Notes under the pieces: model-generated
What the model was told of the DNA's origin: nothing
Database searches by the model: none
The model's input: only the letters and a program-made list of their open reading frames with translations
Made by a program: the position numbers and the translations under genes
Shown: in pieces, positions 24,948 to 33,405 of the stretch
Layout of the letters: every line of letters starts with the position of its first letter
Position numbering within the stretch: the first letter of the stretch is position 1
Source of the DNA: Georgenia thermotolerans
GTDB lineage: Bacteria > Actinomycetota > Actinomycetes > Actinomycetales > Actinomycetaceae
Assembly (NCBI RefSeq): GCF_009193185.1
Contig: NZ_VUKF01000018.1
Location: forward strand, 1 to 64,000
Direction: 5' to 3'
DNA: 64,000 nt

Positions 24948-26057
24948 TCAGCCGGCGGCGCGCACGTGCCGCTCGGCCTCCTCGACGGCGGCGCTGACCG
25001 TGGCGGTCAGCTCCCCCAGCAGCCGCGCCGCGGCCGGCGGGAGGTCCGGGACCAGCGCCCCGACCGCGTCGAGCTCGGCGCGCACGAGGCCGGCGACCTG
25101 CTGCGGCGCGCCGGACGCGGCGAGCTCGCCGCGCACCCCGGCCGCGGCCTCGTCGGTCAGCTCCCGGCGCAAATAGGTGTCGATCCGCTGCCACCGGGGC
25201 GTCTGGCGGGCCAGGAGCATGAGCACGGTGGCCGTGCCCTCGCGCAGGTCCGACAGCCGGCTCTTGCCGGTGACCTCGTCCGGGGCGAAGACCCCGCACA
25301 GGTCGTCGACGAGCTGGAAGGCCACGCCCAGGCGCCGGCCGGCCTCGTCCAGGCGGGCCCGGGTCTCGGCGGGGGCGCCGACGAGCAGCGCGCCGGCGGC
25401 CAGCGGCGCGCGGAAGGAGTACATCGCCGTCTTCGCGGCCGCGGTCTCGAGGGCGCCGTCGACGGTGGGGGTACTGCCGGGCAGCCCGTCGCGGACGTCG
25501 GCCAGCTCGCCGCGCACGCTCACCGCGAGCGTGCGGGAGAGGAGGTCCTGCAGGGCGCTGTGGGCGGCGGCCGGCGCGGCGAGGGCGACCAGGCGGTGGG
25601 CCAGCCCGAGCGCGAGGTCGCCGGCCAGCACCGCGGCGGCCTCCGCCAGGCGGGTGGCCGCGGCGGGGGGCAGGCCCCGGGCCGTGGCGGCGGCGAGCAC
25701 GGTGCCCATGAGGTTCGGCGCGCCGCGGCGCCGGAAGTCACGGTCGATGAGGTCGTCGTGGACCAGGAAGGCCGTGTGCACCAGCTCCAGCGCGGCCCCG
25801 ACCCGGTCGGCCGCGTCGGGCTCACGGCCGCCGAGGGCGTCGTGGGTGCGCACGACCAGCGTGCCGCGGAACCCCTTGCCGCCCAGCGCGGTCCGGGCGA
25901 GCTCGTCCCACACGAGCCGGTAGTCCTCGTCGCCCGTGCCGGCCGCCTCCGCCCGCGCCTCGGCCAGGACGTCGGCGAGCACCGCGCGGACGCGCTCGCG
26001 GGCGATCGTCGACCCGGCCCCCCGCGCGACGGCGGGGGCGGGCGTCGGTGGCGCCAT
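24948..26057 (-). CDS. Polyprenyl (isoprenyl) diphosphate synthase
   Basis: A 369-residue trans-isoprenyl diphosphate synthase that condenses isopentenyl diphosphate with allylic diphosphates. The first aspartate-rich motif is HDDLIDRDFRRRG (DDxxD), preceded by GGKGFRGTLVV where the family normally has GGKRxRP, so one conserved arginine position is altered. The second motif is LVDDLCGVFAPDEVTGKS, a DDxxG-type variant of DDxxD. Such variants are common in actinobacterial geranylgeranyl-type synthases of secondary metabolism. ATG 26057 follows GAGGAGGAGG. It is divergent from the ebo-like operon, whose UbiA member needs a prenyl diphosphate, so it is probably the supplier. Confidence 0.88.
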   Translation of the reverse strand: MAPPTPAPAVARGAGSTIARERVRAVLADVLAEARAEAAGTGDEDYRLVWDELARTALGGKGFRGTLVVRTHDALGGREPDAADRVGAALELVHTAFLVHDDLIDRDFRRRGAPNLMGTVLAAATARGLPPAAATRLAEAAAVLAGDLALGLAHRLVALAAPAAAHSALQDLLSRTLAVSVRGELADVRDGLPGSTPTVDGALETAAAKTAMYSFRAPLAAGALLVGAPAETRARLDEAGRRLGVAFQLVDDLCGVFAPDEVTGKSRLSDLREGTATVLMLLARQTPRWQRIDTYLRRELTDEAAAGVRGELAASGAPQQVAGLVRAELDAVGALVPDLPPAAARLLGELTATVSAAVEEAERHVRAAG

Positions 26058-26258
26058 GGCGGACCTCCTCCTCACCGGGTGCCGGTCGCCGGAAAGGCGG
26101 GCAGGGGCAATCATCCGCGTCATTCTTCCCGACCGCGGCGCAATTGGGAAGGAGACGGACACACTCCGAGAAACATTTCCGGAACCCGGCACGGGACGCT
26201 AGCCTCGGGAAATCCGAGGAGCGCCACGGCGGCGCCCGGTGAGAAATACGAGGTAACG

Positions 26259-27437
26259 ATGCCTGCTGCTGCCACCGACAACGATTCCGCCCGGACCGGG
26301 GTGTGGTTCGTCGGCGCCCGAGGGTCCGTGGCGACGACCGCCACGCTCGGGGCGCTCGCCGCCCGCAAGGGCCTGGCTCCGCGCACCGGTCTCGTCTCCG
26401 AGCTGCCCGAGGTCGCGGCGGCCGGGCTGCCCGGCGTCGAGTCCCTCGTCTTCGCCGGCCACGACGTGGCGACCGAGCCGCTGCCCGAGCGGGCGCTGAC
26501 GCTGGCTCGCGGCGGCGTCGTGCCGCTCGACCTTGCCCGCTCCCTCGCGGACGAGCTCGCCGAGGTGGACGGCCGGATCCGCTCGGGCGCCCGCGCCGAC
26601 GGCGAGCCGCAGCGCGACGTCGCCGCGCGGCTGAGCGCCGACCTCGAGGGCTTCCGGACCGAGCACGGCCTGGACCGGGTCGTGGTGGTGGACGTCTCGA
26701 GCACCGAGCCCCCGGTGGAGCCCTCCCCCGCGCTCGAGCACCTCGCCGAGCTGGAGCGCGCCCTCGACGCCGGAGGCTCGCCCCTGCCGCCGAGCTCGCT
26801 GTACGCCTACGCGGCCTTCCGGGCCGGCTGCCCTCTGGCCGAGTTCACCCCGAGCACCGGTCCCCACCTTGGCGCGCTGGCCGAGCTCGCGAAGGAGCAG
26901 GGCCTGCCCTGGGCCGGGCGGGACGGCAAGACCGGCGAGACGCTGCTGAAGTCCGTCCTCGCGCCGATGTTCGCCACCCGCGCCCTGACGGTCCGGTCCT
27001 GGGCCTCCTACAACCTCCTCGGCGGCGGCGACGGGAACACCCTCGCCGACCCGCACGCCGCGGCGAGCAAGACCGCCACCAAGGCGATGGGGCTCCAGGC
27101 CATGCTCGGCCACCCGGTCGACGGCCCGCTCCACATCGACTACGTCGAGGACCTCGGGGACTGGAAGACCGCCTGGGACCACATCTCCTTCGAGGGCTTC
27201 CTCGGCACCCGGATGAGCATGCAGTTCACCTGGCAGGGGTGCGACTCCGCGCTCGCCGCGCCGCTCGTGCTCGACCTGGCCCGCCTCCTCGCCCGGGCCC
27301 ACGAGGCGGGCGAGGCGGGCGCCATGGGCGCCCTGGGCTTCTTCTTCAAGGAGCCCCTGGGCAGCTACGAGCACGGCCTCGCGGCCCAGTGGCGCGCCCT
27401 GACCCAGTGGTGCGAGCACCTCGGGTCGCTGTCGTGA
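26259..27437 (+). CDS. Inositol-3-phosphate synthase-family enzyme
   Basis: A 392-residue NAD-dependent protein of the myo-inositol-1(3)-phosphate synthase fold. NAD-binding is seen in VWFVGARGSVATTATLG. The catalytic-domain segment GKTGETLLKSVLAPMFATR contains the lysines that act in cyclisation, and YNLLGGGDGNTL and SKTATKAMGLQAMLGH follow as in the family. Inositol phosphate synthases turn glucose-6-phosphate into inositol-3-phosphate. Members linked to ebo clusters may act on another sugar phosphate, so the product is uncertain. It is the first gene of a seven-gene operon; GAGG precedes ATG 26259. The next gene overlaps by four bases. Confidence 0.8.
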   Translation: MPAAATDNDSARTGVWFVGARGSVATTATLGALAARKGLAPRTGLVSELPEVAAAGLPGVESLVFAGHDVATEPLPERALTLARGGVVPLDLARSLADELAEVDGRIRSGARADGEPQRDVAARLSADLEGFRTEHGLDRVVVVDVSSTEPPVEPSPALEHLAELERALDAGGSPLPPSSLYAYAAFRAGCPLAEFTPSTGPHLGALAELAKEQGLPWAGRDGKTGETLLKSVLAPMFATRALTVRSWASYNLLGGGDGNTLADPHAAASKTATKAMGLQAMLGHPVDGPLHIDYVEDLGDWKTAWDHISFEGFLGTRMSMQFTWQGCDSALAAPLVLDLARLLARAHEAGEAGAMGALGFFFKEPLGSYEHGLAAQWRALTQWCEHLGSLS

Positions 27438-28294
27438 CGACGGCGCGCGACCTCGCCGAGCTCGTCCGGCTCCCGGCGGCGCTGACCGTGCCTGGCGACG
27501 TGCTCGCCGGCGCGGCCGCCGCCGGATGGCCGGCCGGCGCCCGCACCGCGGCGCTGCCGGCCGCGTCGGTGTGCCTGTACTGGGCAGGGATGGCGCTGAA
27601 CGACTACGCCGACCGCGACCTCGACGCCGCCGAGCGGCCCGAGCGGCCCCTCCCCTCCGGCCGGATCACCCCGCGCGCGGCGCTGGCCGTGGCCGGCGGC
27701 CTCACCGCCGCCGGCGTGGGGCTGGCGGCCCTCGCCGGCCGGCCGGCCCGGCGGACGGCGACCGCCCTGGCGGCCACCGTGTGGGCCTACGACCTGCTCG
27801 CCAAGCCCACCCCGGCCGGGCCCGTCGTCATGGCCGCCGCCCGCGGGCTCGACGTCCTGCTCGGCGCGGCCGGCAATGCCCGCGCCGCCGTCCCGGCCGC
27901 GCTGGCCGTCACCGCGCACACCGTCGGCGTGACGGCGCTGAGCCGGGGCGAGGTCCACGGCACCTCCCCCCGGGTCGCCGCCGCGGCCGCCACCACCACC
28001 GCCGCCGTCGCGGCGGGCACGCTGGTCGCCTCGGCGGGCCGGCCGTGGGTGGCGCGGGCCGCCGCGGCGGTGCTGACCGGGCTGTACGCGGGTGGGGTCG
28101 GCGGTGCCCAGCGCCGCGCCGTCGCCCGCCCGGGCGCCCCGGAGGTCCGTGCCGCCACCGGCGCGGGCATCCGCGGGCTGGTGCCGCTGCAGGCGGCCTG
28201 GACGGCGGCGGCCGGCGCCCTGCCCGCGGCCGCGGCCCTGGTGGCGCTCGGCCCGCTGGCCCGTGCCGCGTCCCGGCGGATCGCGCTGACATGA
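27434..28294 (+). CDS. eboC: UbiA-family prenyltransferase, EboC-like
   Basis: A 286-residue membrane prenyltransferase with about eight helices. The metal-diphosphate motif NDYADRDLDA (NDxxDxxxD type) is at about residues 56-65, and the loop YDLLAKPTPAG marks the second aspartate region. UbiA enzymes attach prenyl chains to acceptor molecules in the membrane. In ebo clusters this component is called EboC and its acceptor is unknown. GTG 27434 overlaps the previous stop (GTGA) and the gene ends with an ATGA overlap, so translation is coupled on both sides. The divergent polyprenyl synthase probably supplies its donor. Confidence 0.82.
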   Translation: MTTARDLAELVRLPAALTVPGDVLAGAAAAGWPAGARTAALPAASVCLYWAGMALNDYADRDLDAAERPERPLPSGRITPRAALAVAGGLTAAGVGLAALAGRPARRTATALAATVWAYDLLAKPTPAGPVVMAAARGLDVLLGAAGNARAAVPAALAVTAHTVGVTALSRGEVHGTSPRVAAAAATTTAAVAAGTLVASAGRPWVARAAAAVLTGLYAGGVGGAQRRAVARPGAPEVRAATGAGIRGLVPLQAAWTAAAGALPAAAALVALGPLARAASRRIALT

Positions 28295-29178
28295 GCCTCA
28301 CGCTCGCCTACGGCACCAACGGCTTCGCCGACCACCGCCTGTCCGAGGCGCTCAGCGTCGTCGCCGGACTGGGCTACGACGGCGTCGCGCTCACCCTCGA
28401 CCACGGACACCTCGACCCCTTCGCACCGGACCTGCCCGCACGGGTGGCCGCGGTGCGCCGCCTGCTCGAGCGCCACGGGCTGGCGGTGGCCGTCGAGACC
28501 GGGGCGCGCTACCTGCTCGACCCGTGGCACAAGCACGAGCCCACGCTCGTCTCCGACACCGGCCGGGAGGTCCGGGTGGACCTGCTGCGCCGGGCCGTCG
28601 ACGTCGCCGCCGACCTCGGCGCCGGCGTGGTCTCGCTGTGGTCGGGCATCCTGCCGGCCGGTGTCACCGCGGCCGAGGGCTGGTCGCGCGTGCTGAGCGG
28701 GCTGGAGGCCGTGCTGCCCCACGCCGAGCGGGCGGGCGTCGTGCTCGCCGTCGAGCCCGAGCCGGGCATGTTCCTCGACCGGCTGGCCGCCGTCCTGGAG
28801 CTGCGCCGCCGCCTCGGCGACCCCGACCACCTGCGGGTCACCCTCGACATCGGCCACCTCGTGTGCAACGAGACCGACCCGCCCCCCGCCCTCGTCGGCC
28901 AGGCCGCCGGCCTGCTCGCCCACGTCCAGATCGACGACATGCGCCGCGGCGTGCACGAGCACCTCGAGTTCGGTGAGGGCGAGGTCGACCTCCCGCCCGT
29001 GCTCGCCGCGCTCGAGGACGCCGGGTACGCCGGCCTCGTCGCCGTCGAGCTGCCCCGCCACTCCCACGCCGCCCCGCTGGTGGCCCGCCGCTCCCTCGAG
29101 GCGCTGCGCGCGGCCCTGGGCCGCGCCCGGGAGCACCGCGTCCCCCGTCCCGCACCCATCCCGGAGGTACTCCGATGA
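28291..29178 (+). CDS. TIM-barrel sugar phosphate isomerase/epimerase-like protein
   Basis: A 295-residue AP-endonuclease-2/xylose-isomerase-like TIM barrel. Metal ligands of the family are visible as AVEPEPGMF (Glu), LDIGHLV (Asp, His), HVQIDDMRRGVHEH (His/Asp) and VAVELPRHSH (Glu). These proteins isomerise or epimerise sugars and sugar phosphates with a divalent metal. The gene overlaps its upstream neighbour by ATGA and its downstream neighbour by four bases. A second TIM-barrel protein (EboE) is encoded two genes later. The substrate may be the product of the first gene in the operon, which is inference. Confidence 0.85.
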   Translation: MSLTLAYGTNGFADHRLSEALSVVAGLGYDGVALTLDHGHLDPFAPDLPARVAAVRRLLERHGLAVAVETGARYLLDPWHKHEPTLVSDTGREVRVDLLRRAVDVAADLGAGVVSLWSGILPAGVTAAEGWSRVLSGLEAVLPHAERAGVVLAVEPEPGMFLDRLAAVLELRRRLGDPDHLRVTLDIGHLVCNETDPPPALVGQAAGLLAHVQIDDMRRGVHEHLEFGEGEVDLPPVLAALEDAGYAGLVAVELPRHSHAAPLVARRSLEALRAALGRAREHRVPRPAPIPEVLR

Positions 29179-29810
29179 CCGCAGCCCCCACGCTGGCCGC
29201 CGCCCTCACCGACGAGGGCCGCGGCCGGCTCACCGACCTCATCCAGGAGGTCCGCCACGACCCCGCGGCCGCCCGGCGCCGCTTCCCGGCGGCCGCCCGC
29301 CTCGTGGGCCGCGGGCCCACCGACCCGTCCGACCCGCTGGGCGTGACCACCCCGCTGGTCGAGGACCTCGTGCGCGGCGCGCTGCTCGAGGCCCTCGCCG
29401 CGGCCCGCGACGGCGCAGCCGACCGGATCCTCCAGGACGTCGAGGCGCTCTACCGCGACGGCGACGCCGACGAGAAGCGGGCCGTGCTGCGCGCCCTGCC
29501 GGCCCTGCCCGTCGGCGCCGGCGCCCTGCCCCTGCTGCGCGACGCCCTGCGCACCAACGACACCCGCCTCGTGGCCGCCGCCATGGGCGCCTACGCCACC
29601 GCCCACCTCGACGACGACGCCTGGCGCCAGGGCGTCCTCAAGTGCCTGTTCGTCGGGGTCCCCGTCGCCGCGGTCGACGGGCTCGACCGCCGCGCCGACG
29701 CCGAGCTCGTCCGGATGGTGACCGCCTACGCCGAGGAGCGCCGCGCCGCCGGCCGCGAGGTGCCCGCCGACGCCACCCGCATCCTCACCGACCACGCCCC
29801 GACCCCCTGA
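29175..29810 (+). CDS. eboA: EboA-like protein
   Basis: A 211-residue helical protein without membrane segments. It matches the EboA type mainly in its second half: KRAVLRALPALPV, LLRDALRTNDTRLVAAAMGAY, WRQGVLKCLFVGVP. The C-terminal part resembles HEAT-like helices and the whole protein is soluble. EboA is the defining member of ebo clusters, which are implicated in metabolite traffic across the inner membrane in cyanobacteria, but its biochemical role is not known. Start and stop overlap or nearly touch the neighbouring genes. Assignment rests on this sequence pattern plus the strongly matching gene order. Confidence 0.8.
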   Translation: MTAAPTLAAALTDEGRGRLTDLIQEVRHDPAAARRRFPAAARLVGRGPTDPSDPLGVTTPLVEDLVRGALLEALAAARDGAADRILQDVEALYRDGDADEKRAVLRALPALPVGAGALPLLRDALRTNDTRLVAAAMGAYATAHLDDDAWRQGVLKCLFVGVPVAAVDGLDRRADAELVRMVTAYAEERRAAGREVPADATRILTDHAPTP

Positions 29811-29819
29811 GGAGCCACC

Positions 29820-30713
29820 ATGCGCATCTTCGACCCGCACATCCACATGACCTCGCGGACCACCGACGACTACGAGGCCATGCACGCCGCCGGCGTGCGC
29901 GCCCTCGTCGAGCCGGCGTTCTGGCTCGGCCAGCCCCGCACCAACGTCGGCTCCTTCATCGACTACTTCGACGCCCTGCTGGGCTGGGAGCGCTTCCGCG
30001 CCGCCCAGTTCGGCATCGTCCACCACGCCACGATCGCGCTGAACCCCAAGGAGGCCAACGACCCGCGCTGCACCCCCGTGCTCGACGTCCTCCCCCGCTA
30101 CCTCGACAAGGACGGCGTGGTCGCCGTCGGCGAGGTGGGCTTCGACTCCATGACGCCCGAGGAGGAGCGCGTCTTCGTCCGCCAGCTCGAGCTGGCCGGC
30201 GAGCACGACCTGCCCGTCATGGTGCACACCCCGCACCGCGACAAGGCGGCCGGTACCCGGCACACCCTCGAGCTCGTGCGCCAGGTGGGCATCGAGCCGG
30301 GCCGGGTCCTGGTGGACCACCTCAACGAGACCACCGTGGCGATGGTCGAGGACGCCGGGTGCTGGATGGGCTTCTCCATCTACCCCGACACCAAGATGGA
30401 CGAGGACCGCATGGTACGGATCCTCGGCGAGCGCGGCCTGGACCGGGTCCTGGTCAACTCCGCCGCCGACTGGGGCCGCAGCGACCCGCTCAAGACCGCC
30501 AAGACGGGCACCGCCATGCTCGCGGCCGGCTTCACCGACGCCGACGTCGACACCGTGCTGTGGCAGAACCCCGTCGCCTTCTACGGCCAGAGCGGCCGGC
30601 TGCTCATCGACGACGCCGGCCCGGCCGGCGCCACCTTCGAGGGCAACTCGATCCTGCGCGGCGAGCCCGTCGCCGGCGCCGGCCGCCAGGCGGTCGCGGC
30701 GGGGGCGGAGTAG
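29820..30713 (+). CDS. eboB: TatD-like metal-dependent hydrolase, EboB-like
   Basis: A 297-residue amidohydrolase-fold protein. The N-terminal metal motif is FDPHIHMTSR (HxH), the bridging Glu is in VVAVGEVGFDSM, further ligands are in VMVHTPHRDK and VLVDHLNE, and the last aspartate in VNSAADWGRSDP. The family includes TatD DNases and small-molecule hydrolases; in ebo clusters the role is not defined. A nine-base gap with GGAGCC separates it from eboA. Its TAG stop overlaps the GTG start of the next gene (TAGTG). Confidence 0.85.
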   Translation: MRIFDPHIHMTSRTTDDYEAMHAAGVRALVEPAFWLGQPRTNVGSFIDYFDALLGWERFRAAQFGIVHHATIALNPKEANDPRCTPVLDVLPRYLDKDGVVAVGEVGFDSMTPEEERVFVRQLELAGEHDLPVMVHTPHRDKAAGTRHTLELVRQVGIEPGRVLVDHLNETTVAMVEDAGCWMGFSIYPDTKMDEDRMVRILGERGLDRVLVNSAADWGRSDPLKTAKTGTAMLAAGFTDADVDTVLWQNPVAFYGQSGRLLIDDAGPAGATFEGNSILRGEPVAGAGRQAVAAGAE

Positions 30714-31882
30714 TGCGCCTGCGCCACCGCGACGGCACGATCGTCCACCTCGCCTACTGCACCAACGTCCACCCGGCCGAGGACTTCGCCGGGCTGCGCG
30801 ACCAGCTGCGCCGCTTCGCCGCCCCGGTGCGCCGCGAGCTCGGCGTCGACCGCCTCGGCGTGGGCCTGTGGCTCCCGGCCGGGGCGGCGGCCCGCCTGGC
30901 CGGCGACCCCGCCGAGCTGGCCGAGCTGCGGGCGGACCTGGACCGCCTCGGCCTCGAGGTCGTCACGCTCAACGCCTTCCCGTACGCCCACTTCCACGCC
31001 CCGGTGGTCAAGCAGGCGGTGTACCACCCGGACTGGACGGACGAGGCGCGGCTGACCTACACCCTCGACGCGGCCCGCGTGCTCGCCGGGCTGCTGCCCG
31101 ACGACGTCGCCCGGGGCTCCATCAGCACCCTGCCCCTGGCCTGGCGCGAGCCCTGGTCGCCCGACCAGGCGGGCGCCGCCGCGGCCCAGCTCGACCGGCT
31201 CGCCGCCGGGCTGGGCCAGATCGCCGCCGAGACCGGCCGCCGCGTGCGCGTGGCCGTCGAGCCCGAGCCGGGCTGCGTCGTCGAGACCGTGGCGGACGCC
31301 GTCGAGCACCTCGCCGGCGTGGACACCGAGCACCTCGGGCTGTGCCTGGACACCTGCCACCTGGCCACCTCCTTCGAGGACGCGGAGGCCGCGCTCGGCG
31401 CGCTCGACCGCGTGGGGCTGCCGATCGTCAAGACGCAGGTCTCCGCCGCCCTGCACGCCGAGGACCCGCGCGACCCGGCCACCCGGCAGGCCCTGGCCGG
31501 GTTCGTCGAGGACCGGTTCCTCCACCAGACGCGCGAGCTCGACGGCGCCGGCCTGCTGGCCCGCGACGACCTGCCCGACGCCCTCACCGGCGCCGACGCG
31601 CTGCCCGGCGAGGGGCCCTGGCGGGTGCACTTCCACGTGCCGCTGCACGCCGAGCCCGACCCGCCCCTGCGCAGCACCCGCGACGTCCTCGCCGCCACCC
31701 TCGAGAGGCTCCTCGGCGGCGAGCACCCGCGCACCGACCACCTCGAGCTGGAGACCTACACCTGGTCCGTCCTACCGCCCCACCGCCGCCCGCACGACGA
31801 CGCCGGTCTCGTCGCCGGCCTCGCCGCCGAGCTGGCCTGGGCGCGGGACCAGCTCACCCGCCTCGACCTGGAGGTCCTGTGA
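30713..31882 (+). CDS. eboE: Metabolite traffic protein EboE-like (TIM barrel)
   Basis: A 389-residue TIM-barrel protein, longer than ordinary sugar isomerases. Typical segments are VHLAYCTNVHPAEDF near the start, TLNAFPYAHFHAPVVKQAVY, VEPEPGCVVETV, LCLDTCHLATSFED and WRVHFHVPLH, the last carrying two histidines. EboE-type proteins have this lengthened C-terminal half (LELETYTWSVLPP). Catalysis has not been defined for the family. It is translationally coupled to EboB (TAGTG) and to the phosphatase (GTGA). Confidence 0.82.
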   Translation: MRLRHRDGTIVHLAYCTNVHPAEDFAGLRDQLRRFAAPVRRELGVDRLGVGLWLPAGAAARLAGDPAELAELRADLDRLGLEVVTLNAFPYAHFHAPVVKQAVYHPDWTDEARLTYTLDAARVLAGLLPDDVARGSISTLPLAWREPWSPDQAGAAAAQLDRLAAGLGQIAAETGRRVRVAVEPEPGCVVETVADAVEHLAGVDTEHLGLCLDTCHLATSFEDAEAALGALDRVGLPIVKTQVSAALHAEDPRDPATRQALAGFVEDRFLHQTRELDGAGLLARDDLPDALTGADALPGEGPWRVHFHVPLHAEPDPPLRSTRDVLAATLERLLGGEHPRTDHLELETYTWSVLPPHRRPHDDAGLVAGLAAELAWARDQLTRLDLEVL

Positions 31883-33282
31883 ACCGCACCCTCGTCCTCG
31901 ACGTCGTCGGGCTGACCCCCCGGCTGCTCGAGCACATGCCCCACCTGCGCAGCGTGGGCGGCCCCGGCGGGCGCGCCGAGCTCGGCACCGTGCTGCCCGC
32001 GGTGACCTGCTCGGCGCAGTCGACGTTCCTCACCGGGCTGCCGCCGCGCGACCACGGCATCGTGGGCAACGGCTGGTACTTCCGGGAGCTGGGCGAGGTC
32101 TTCCTCTGGCGCCAGCACAACCGCCTGGTCGGCGGGGAGAAGGTCTGGGAGACCATCCGGCGCCACCGGCCCGGCTACCGGGTCGCGAACGTGTTCTGGT
32201 GGTACGCCATGGGCTCCACCGCCGACACGACGATCACCCCGCGGCCGGAGTACTACGCCGACGGGCGCAAGGAGCCGGACTGCTGGACCTGGCCGCCGCA
32301 GCTGCACGACGAGCTGACCGCCGAGCTGGGCCGCTTCCCGCTGTTCAAGTACTGGGGGCCGGGGACGTCGATCGACGTCTCGAAGTGGATCGTCGCCGCG
32401 GCCCGGCGCCTCATGCCCGAGCACGACCTCACCCTCGTCTACGTCCCGCACCTGGACTACGACCTCCAGCGCTACGGGCCTTCCTCGCCCCAGGCGGCCG
32501 CCGCCGCCCGGGAGGTCGACACCGCCCTCGCGCCGCTGCTCGACGACGCCCGGCGCACCGGCACCACGGTGGTCGCGCTCAGCGAGTACGGCATCACCGA
32601 CGTCGCCCGGCCCGTGGACGTCAACCGGGTGCTGCGCCGCGCCGGGCTGCTCCACGTGCACACCAACCGCACCGGCGAGCTGCTCGACCCGTGGACCTCG
32701 CGCGCCTTCGCGGTGGCCGACCACCAGGTGGCGCACGTGTACGTCAACGACCCGGCCGACCTGCCGGCGGTGCGCGACCTGCTCGCCGGCGTCGACGGGG
32801 TGGCCGAGGTGCTGGACCGCGAGGGCCAGGCCGCCTACGGCCTCGACCACCCCCGGGCCGGGGACCTCGTGCTGGTCGCCGAGCCGGACGCCTGGTTCAC
32901 CTACTACTACTGGCTCGACGACGCCCGGGCGCCCGACTTCGCCCGCATCGTGGAGATCCACAAGAAGCCCGGCTACGACCCGGCTGAGCTGTTCCTCGAC
33001 CCCGAGGACCGCTGGGCCAAGGCCCGGGCGGCCGGGGCGGTGCTGCGCAAGAAGGCCGGCCTGCGCTACCGGATCGACGTCGTCCCGCTCGACCCCTCGC
33101 CGGTGCGCGGGAGCCACGGCCGGCTCCCGGACGACGCCGCGGACGGGCCCGTGCTGCTGTGCTCGGCCGGCGACCTGCCCGCCCGGGTCGAGGCCACGGA
33201 GGTGCGCGACCTGCTGCTGCGGCTGGCCGGCGTGCCGGTCACCGCGCCGGTGGCCCCGGCCGCGGCGCCGGCGGAGGTCTGA
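31879..33282 (+). CDS. eboF: Alkaline-phosphatase-superfamily protein, EboF-like
   Basis: A 467-residue nucleotide pyrophosphatase/phosphodiesterase-type enzyme. Metal-binding Asp is in LVLDVVGLTPRLL, the nucleophile region is VLPAVTCSAQSTFLTGLPPRDHG (Thr or Ser), YVPHLDYDLQRYG holds the Asp/His pair, and VALSEYGITDV and a late histidine segment (IVEIHKKPGYDP) complete the site. There is no signal peptide. The last member of ebo clusters is usually such a phosphatase. It may remove a phosphate or diphosphate during product release, which is inference. Two hairpins follow the stop. Confidence 0.82.
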   Translation: MNRTLVLDVVGLTPRLLEHMPHLRSVGGPGGRAELGTVLPAVTCSAQSTFLTGLPPRDHGIVGNGWYFRELGEVFLWRQHNRLVGGEKVWETIRRHRPGYRVANVFWWYAMGSTADTTITPRPEYYADGRKEPDCWTWPPQLHDELTAELGRFPLFKYWGPGTSIDVSKWIVAAARRLMPEHDLTLVYVPHLDYDLQRYGPSSPQAAAAAREVDTALAPLLDDARRTGTTVVALSEYGITDVARPVDVNRVLRRAGLLHVHTNRTGELLDPWTSRAFAVADHQVAHVYVNDPADLPAVRDLLAGVDGVAEVLDREGQAAYGLDHPRAGDLVLVAEPDAWFTYYYWLDDARAPDFARIVEIHKKPGYDPAELFLDPEDRWAKARAAGAVLRKKAGLRYRIDVVPLDPSPVRGSHGRLPDDAADGPVLLCSAGDLPARVEATEVRDLLLRLAGVPVTAPVAPAAAPAEV

Positions 33283-33290
33283 CCGGCGCA

Positions 33291-33321
33291 CGTGCCTGAG
33301 CCGCGTCGCGCCTCAGGCACG
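33291..33321 (+). terminator. First hairpin after the ebo-like operon
   Basis: CGTGCCTGAG (33291-33300) pairs with 33312-33321 over 10 bp, starting 9 bp past the last stop codon of the operon. Confidence 0.65.
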
Positions 33322-33332
33322 CGGAGACAGCA

Positions 33333-33366
33333 GGAAGGGCCTCACCCGTGCGGGTGAGGCCCTTCC
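33333..33366. terminator. Second, perfect hairpin between convergent operons
   Basis: GGAAGGGCCTCACCC pairs perfectly over 15 bp with 33352-33366 around a GTGC loop. It lies between the ebo-like operon and the converging sugar operon and can end both. Confidence 0.85.
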
Positions 33367-33405
33367 GTGGTGGCCCGGCCGGCCCGGTCGGCCGGGCCGG
33401 GGCGG

